DNA from: an uncultured bacterium
GTDB lineage: Bacteria > Patescibacteria > JAEDAM01 > Absconditabacterales > Absconditicoccaceae
Direction: 5' to 3'
NCBI GenBank assembly: GCA_903904545.1
Contig: CAIVDB010000025.1
Coordinates: 1-6,270 of the forward strand
DNA: 6,270 bases
Shown piece by piece: positions 5,983 through 6,270 of the stretch (the stretch's first letter is position 1; each line of letters opens with the position of its first letter). A program made the position numbers and the translations under genes. Under the pieces are notes generated by a model. It worked only from the letters and a program-made list of their open reading frames with translations. It was not told the DNA's origin and did not search any database.

Positions 5983-6270
5983 ATGAGTCATTTATCGTTA
6001 TCAACTATTCAAGCAATATCTTTTCTTTCTAATAAAATACTAGCTTTCCGCTCGCTTGGATTGCGATTTTCGTCATCAGGTCTTAGTATTATTTCAGCAT
6101 TTGGAAATCAATATTTTTCTAACCAATGTTTTGTTGGCATTAATATAGATTCTGGTCTCGCAGAAATGTATGCAACTATTTTATTATTTTGATGAATCTT
6201 TCTTACATATTCTACACTTCATAAGACTGGATATAAACTTTCTCGAAAATCACTTTTTTCAAGTCTGCTC
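5983..6270 (+). CDS. unknown membrane protein, N-terminal part (runs off the right edge)
   Basis: The first 96 residues of a frame still open at the edge of the window. It reads through two adjacent TGA codons at 6190-6195, giving Gly-Gly (residues 70-71) inside a hydrophobic segment at about 62-79 (MYATILLFGGIFLTYSTL), a likely transmembrane helix followed by a basic loop (KTGYKLSRKS). Adjacent glycines inside a helix fit the UGA-Gly code better than a double stop. No family is recognised. The N-terminal 60 residues are rich in Ser, Ile and Leu with no clear signal peptide. The ATG is the first in frame after the TAA near 5926-5928 and has no Shine-Dalgarno, like the neighbouring genes. A non-coding frame or a later start remains possible. 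Confidence 0.42.

Noticed and set aside
5810..6004. Minus-strand 64-codon ORF near the right edge
   Set aside because: AT-driven composition, no recognisable motif or ribosome site, and it overlaps the start of the more coherent right-edge membrane ORF.

Overview
The window reads as a fragment of a Candidate Phyla Radiation genome that translates UGA as glycine (genetic code 25), as known for Absconditabacteria (SR1) and Gracilibacteria (BD1-5). The evidence is direct. Read with the standard code, four or five genes fall apart at TGA codons. Read with TGA as Gly, they become single uninterrupted proteins, and several TGAs fall exactly where Gly is conserved: UvrB motif V (VGVNLLREG) and the Gly-rich pore helix of an MscS channel. 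About 17 in-frame TGA codons are used this way. All five complete genes end in TAA or TAG. The base composition is AT-rich and Shine-Dalgarno sites are weak or missing. I cannot tell SR1 from Gracilibacteria here.

Layout. 1-196: edge DNA with no supported gene. 197-1096 (-): a D-isomer 2-hydroxyacid dehydrogenase with its own promoter, the only complete gene with no UGA-Gly codon. 1261-2082 (+): a free-standing C-terminal half of the excision-repair helicase UvrB (helicase domain 3 plus UVR motif) with no N-terminal half in front of it. 2085-2226: a compact GC-rich intergenic element of six short hairpins between two convergent genes. 2238-3065 and 3098-3967 (-): two tandem, divergent MscS-type mechanosensitive channel genes, probably one operon, with a good promoter upstream and a 7-bp tandem repeat in its leader. 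4199-5626 (+): a 475-residue membrane-anchored exported protein of unknown function carrying seven UGA-Gly codons, with its own promoter and a clear intrinsic terminator. 5691-5760: a second GC-rich structured non-coding patch. 5983-6270 (+): the start of an unknown membrane protein that runs off the right edge.

There is no sign of a phage, CRISPR array, IS element or multi-gene accessory cassette. The genes do not form an obvious pathway. The channels would act in osmotic release at the cytoplasmic membrane and the 475-residue protein on the outer face of the membrane. The most unusual items are the truncated UvrB, the unknown exported protein with a possible internal duplication, and the two structured intergenic elements.
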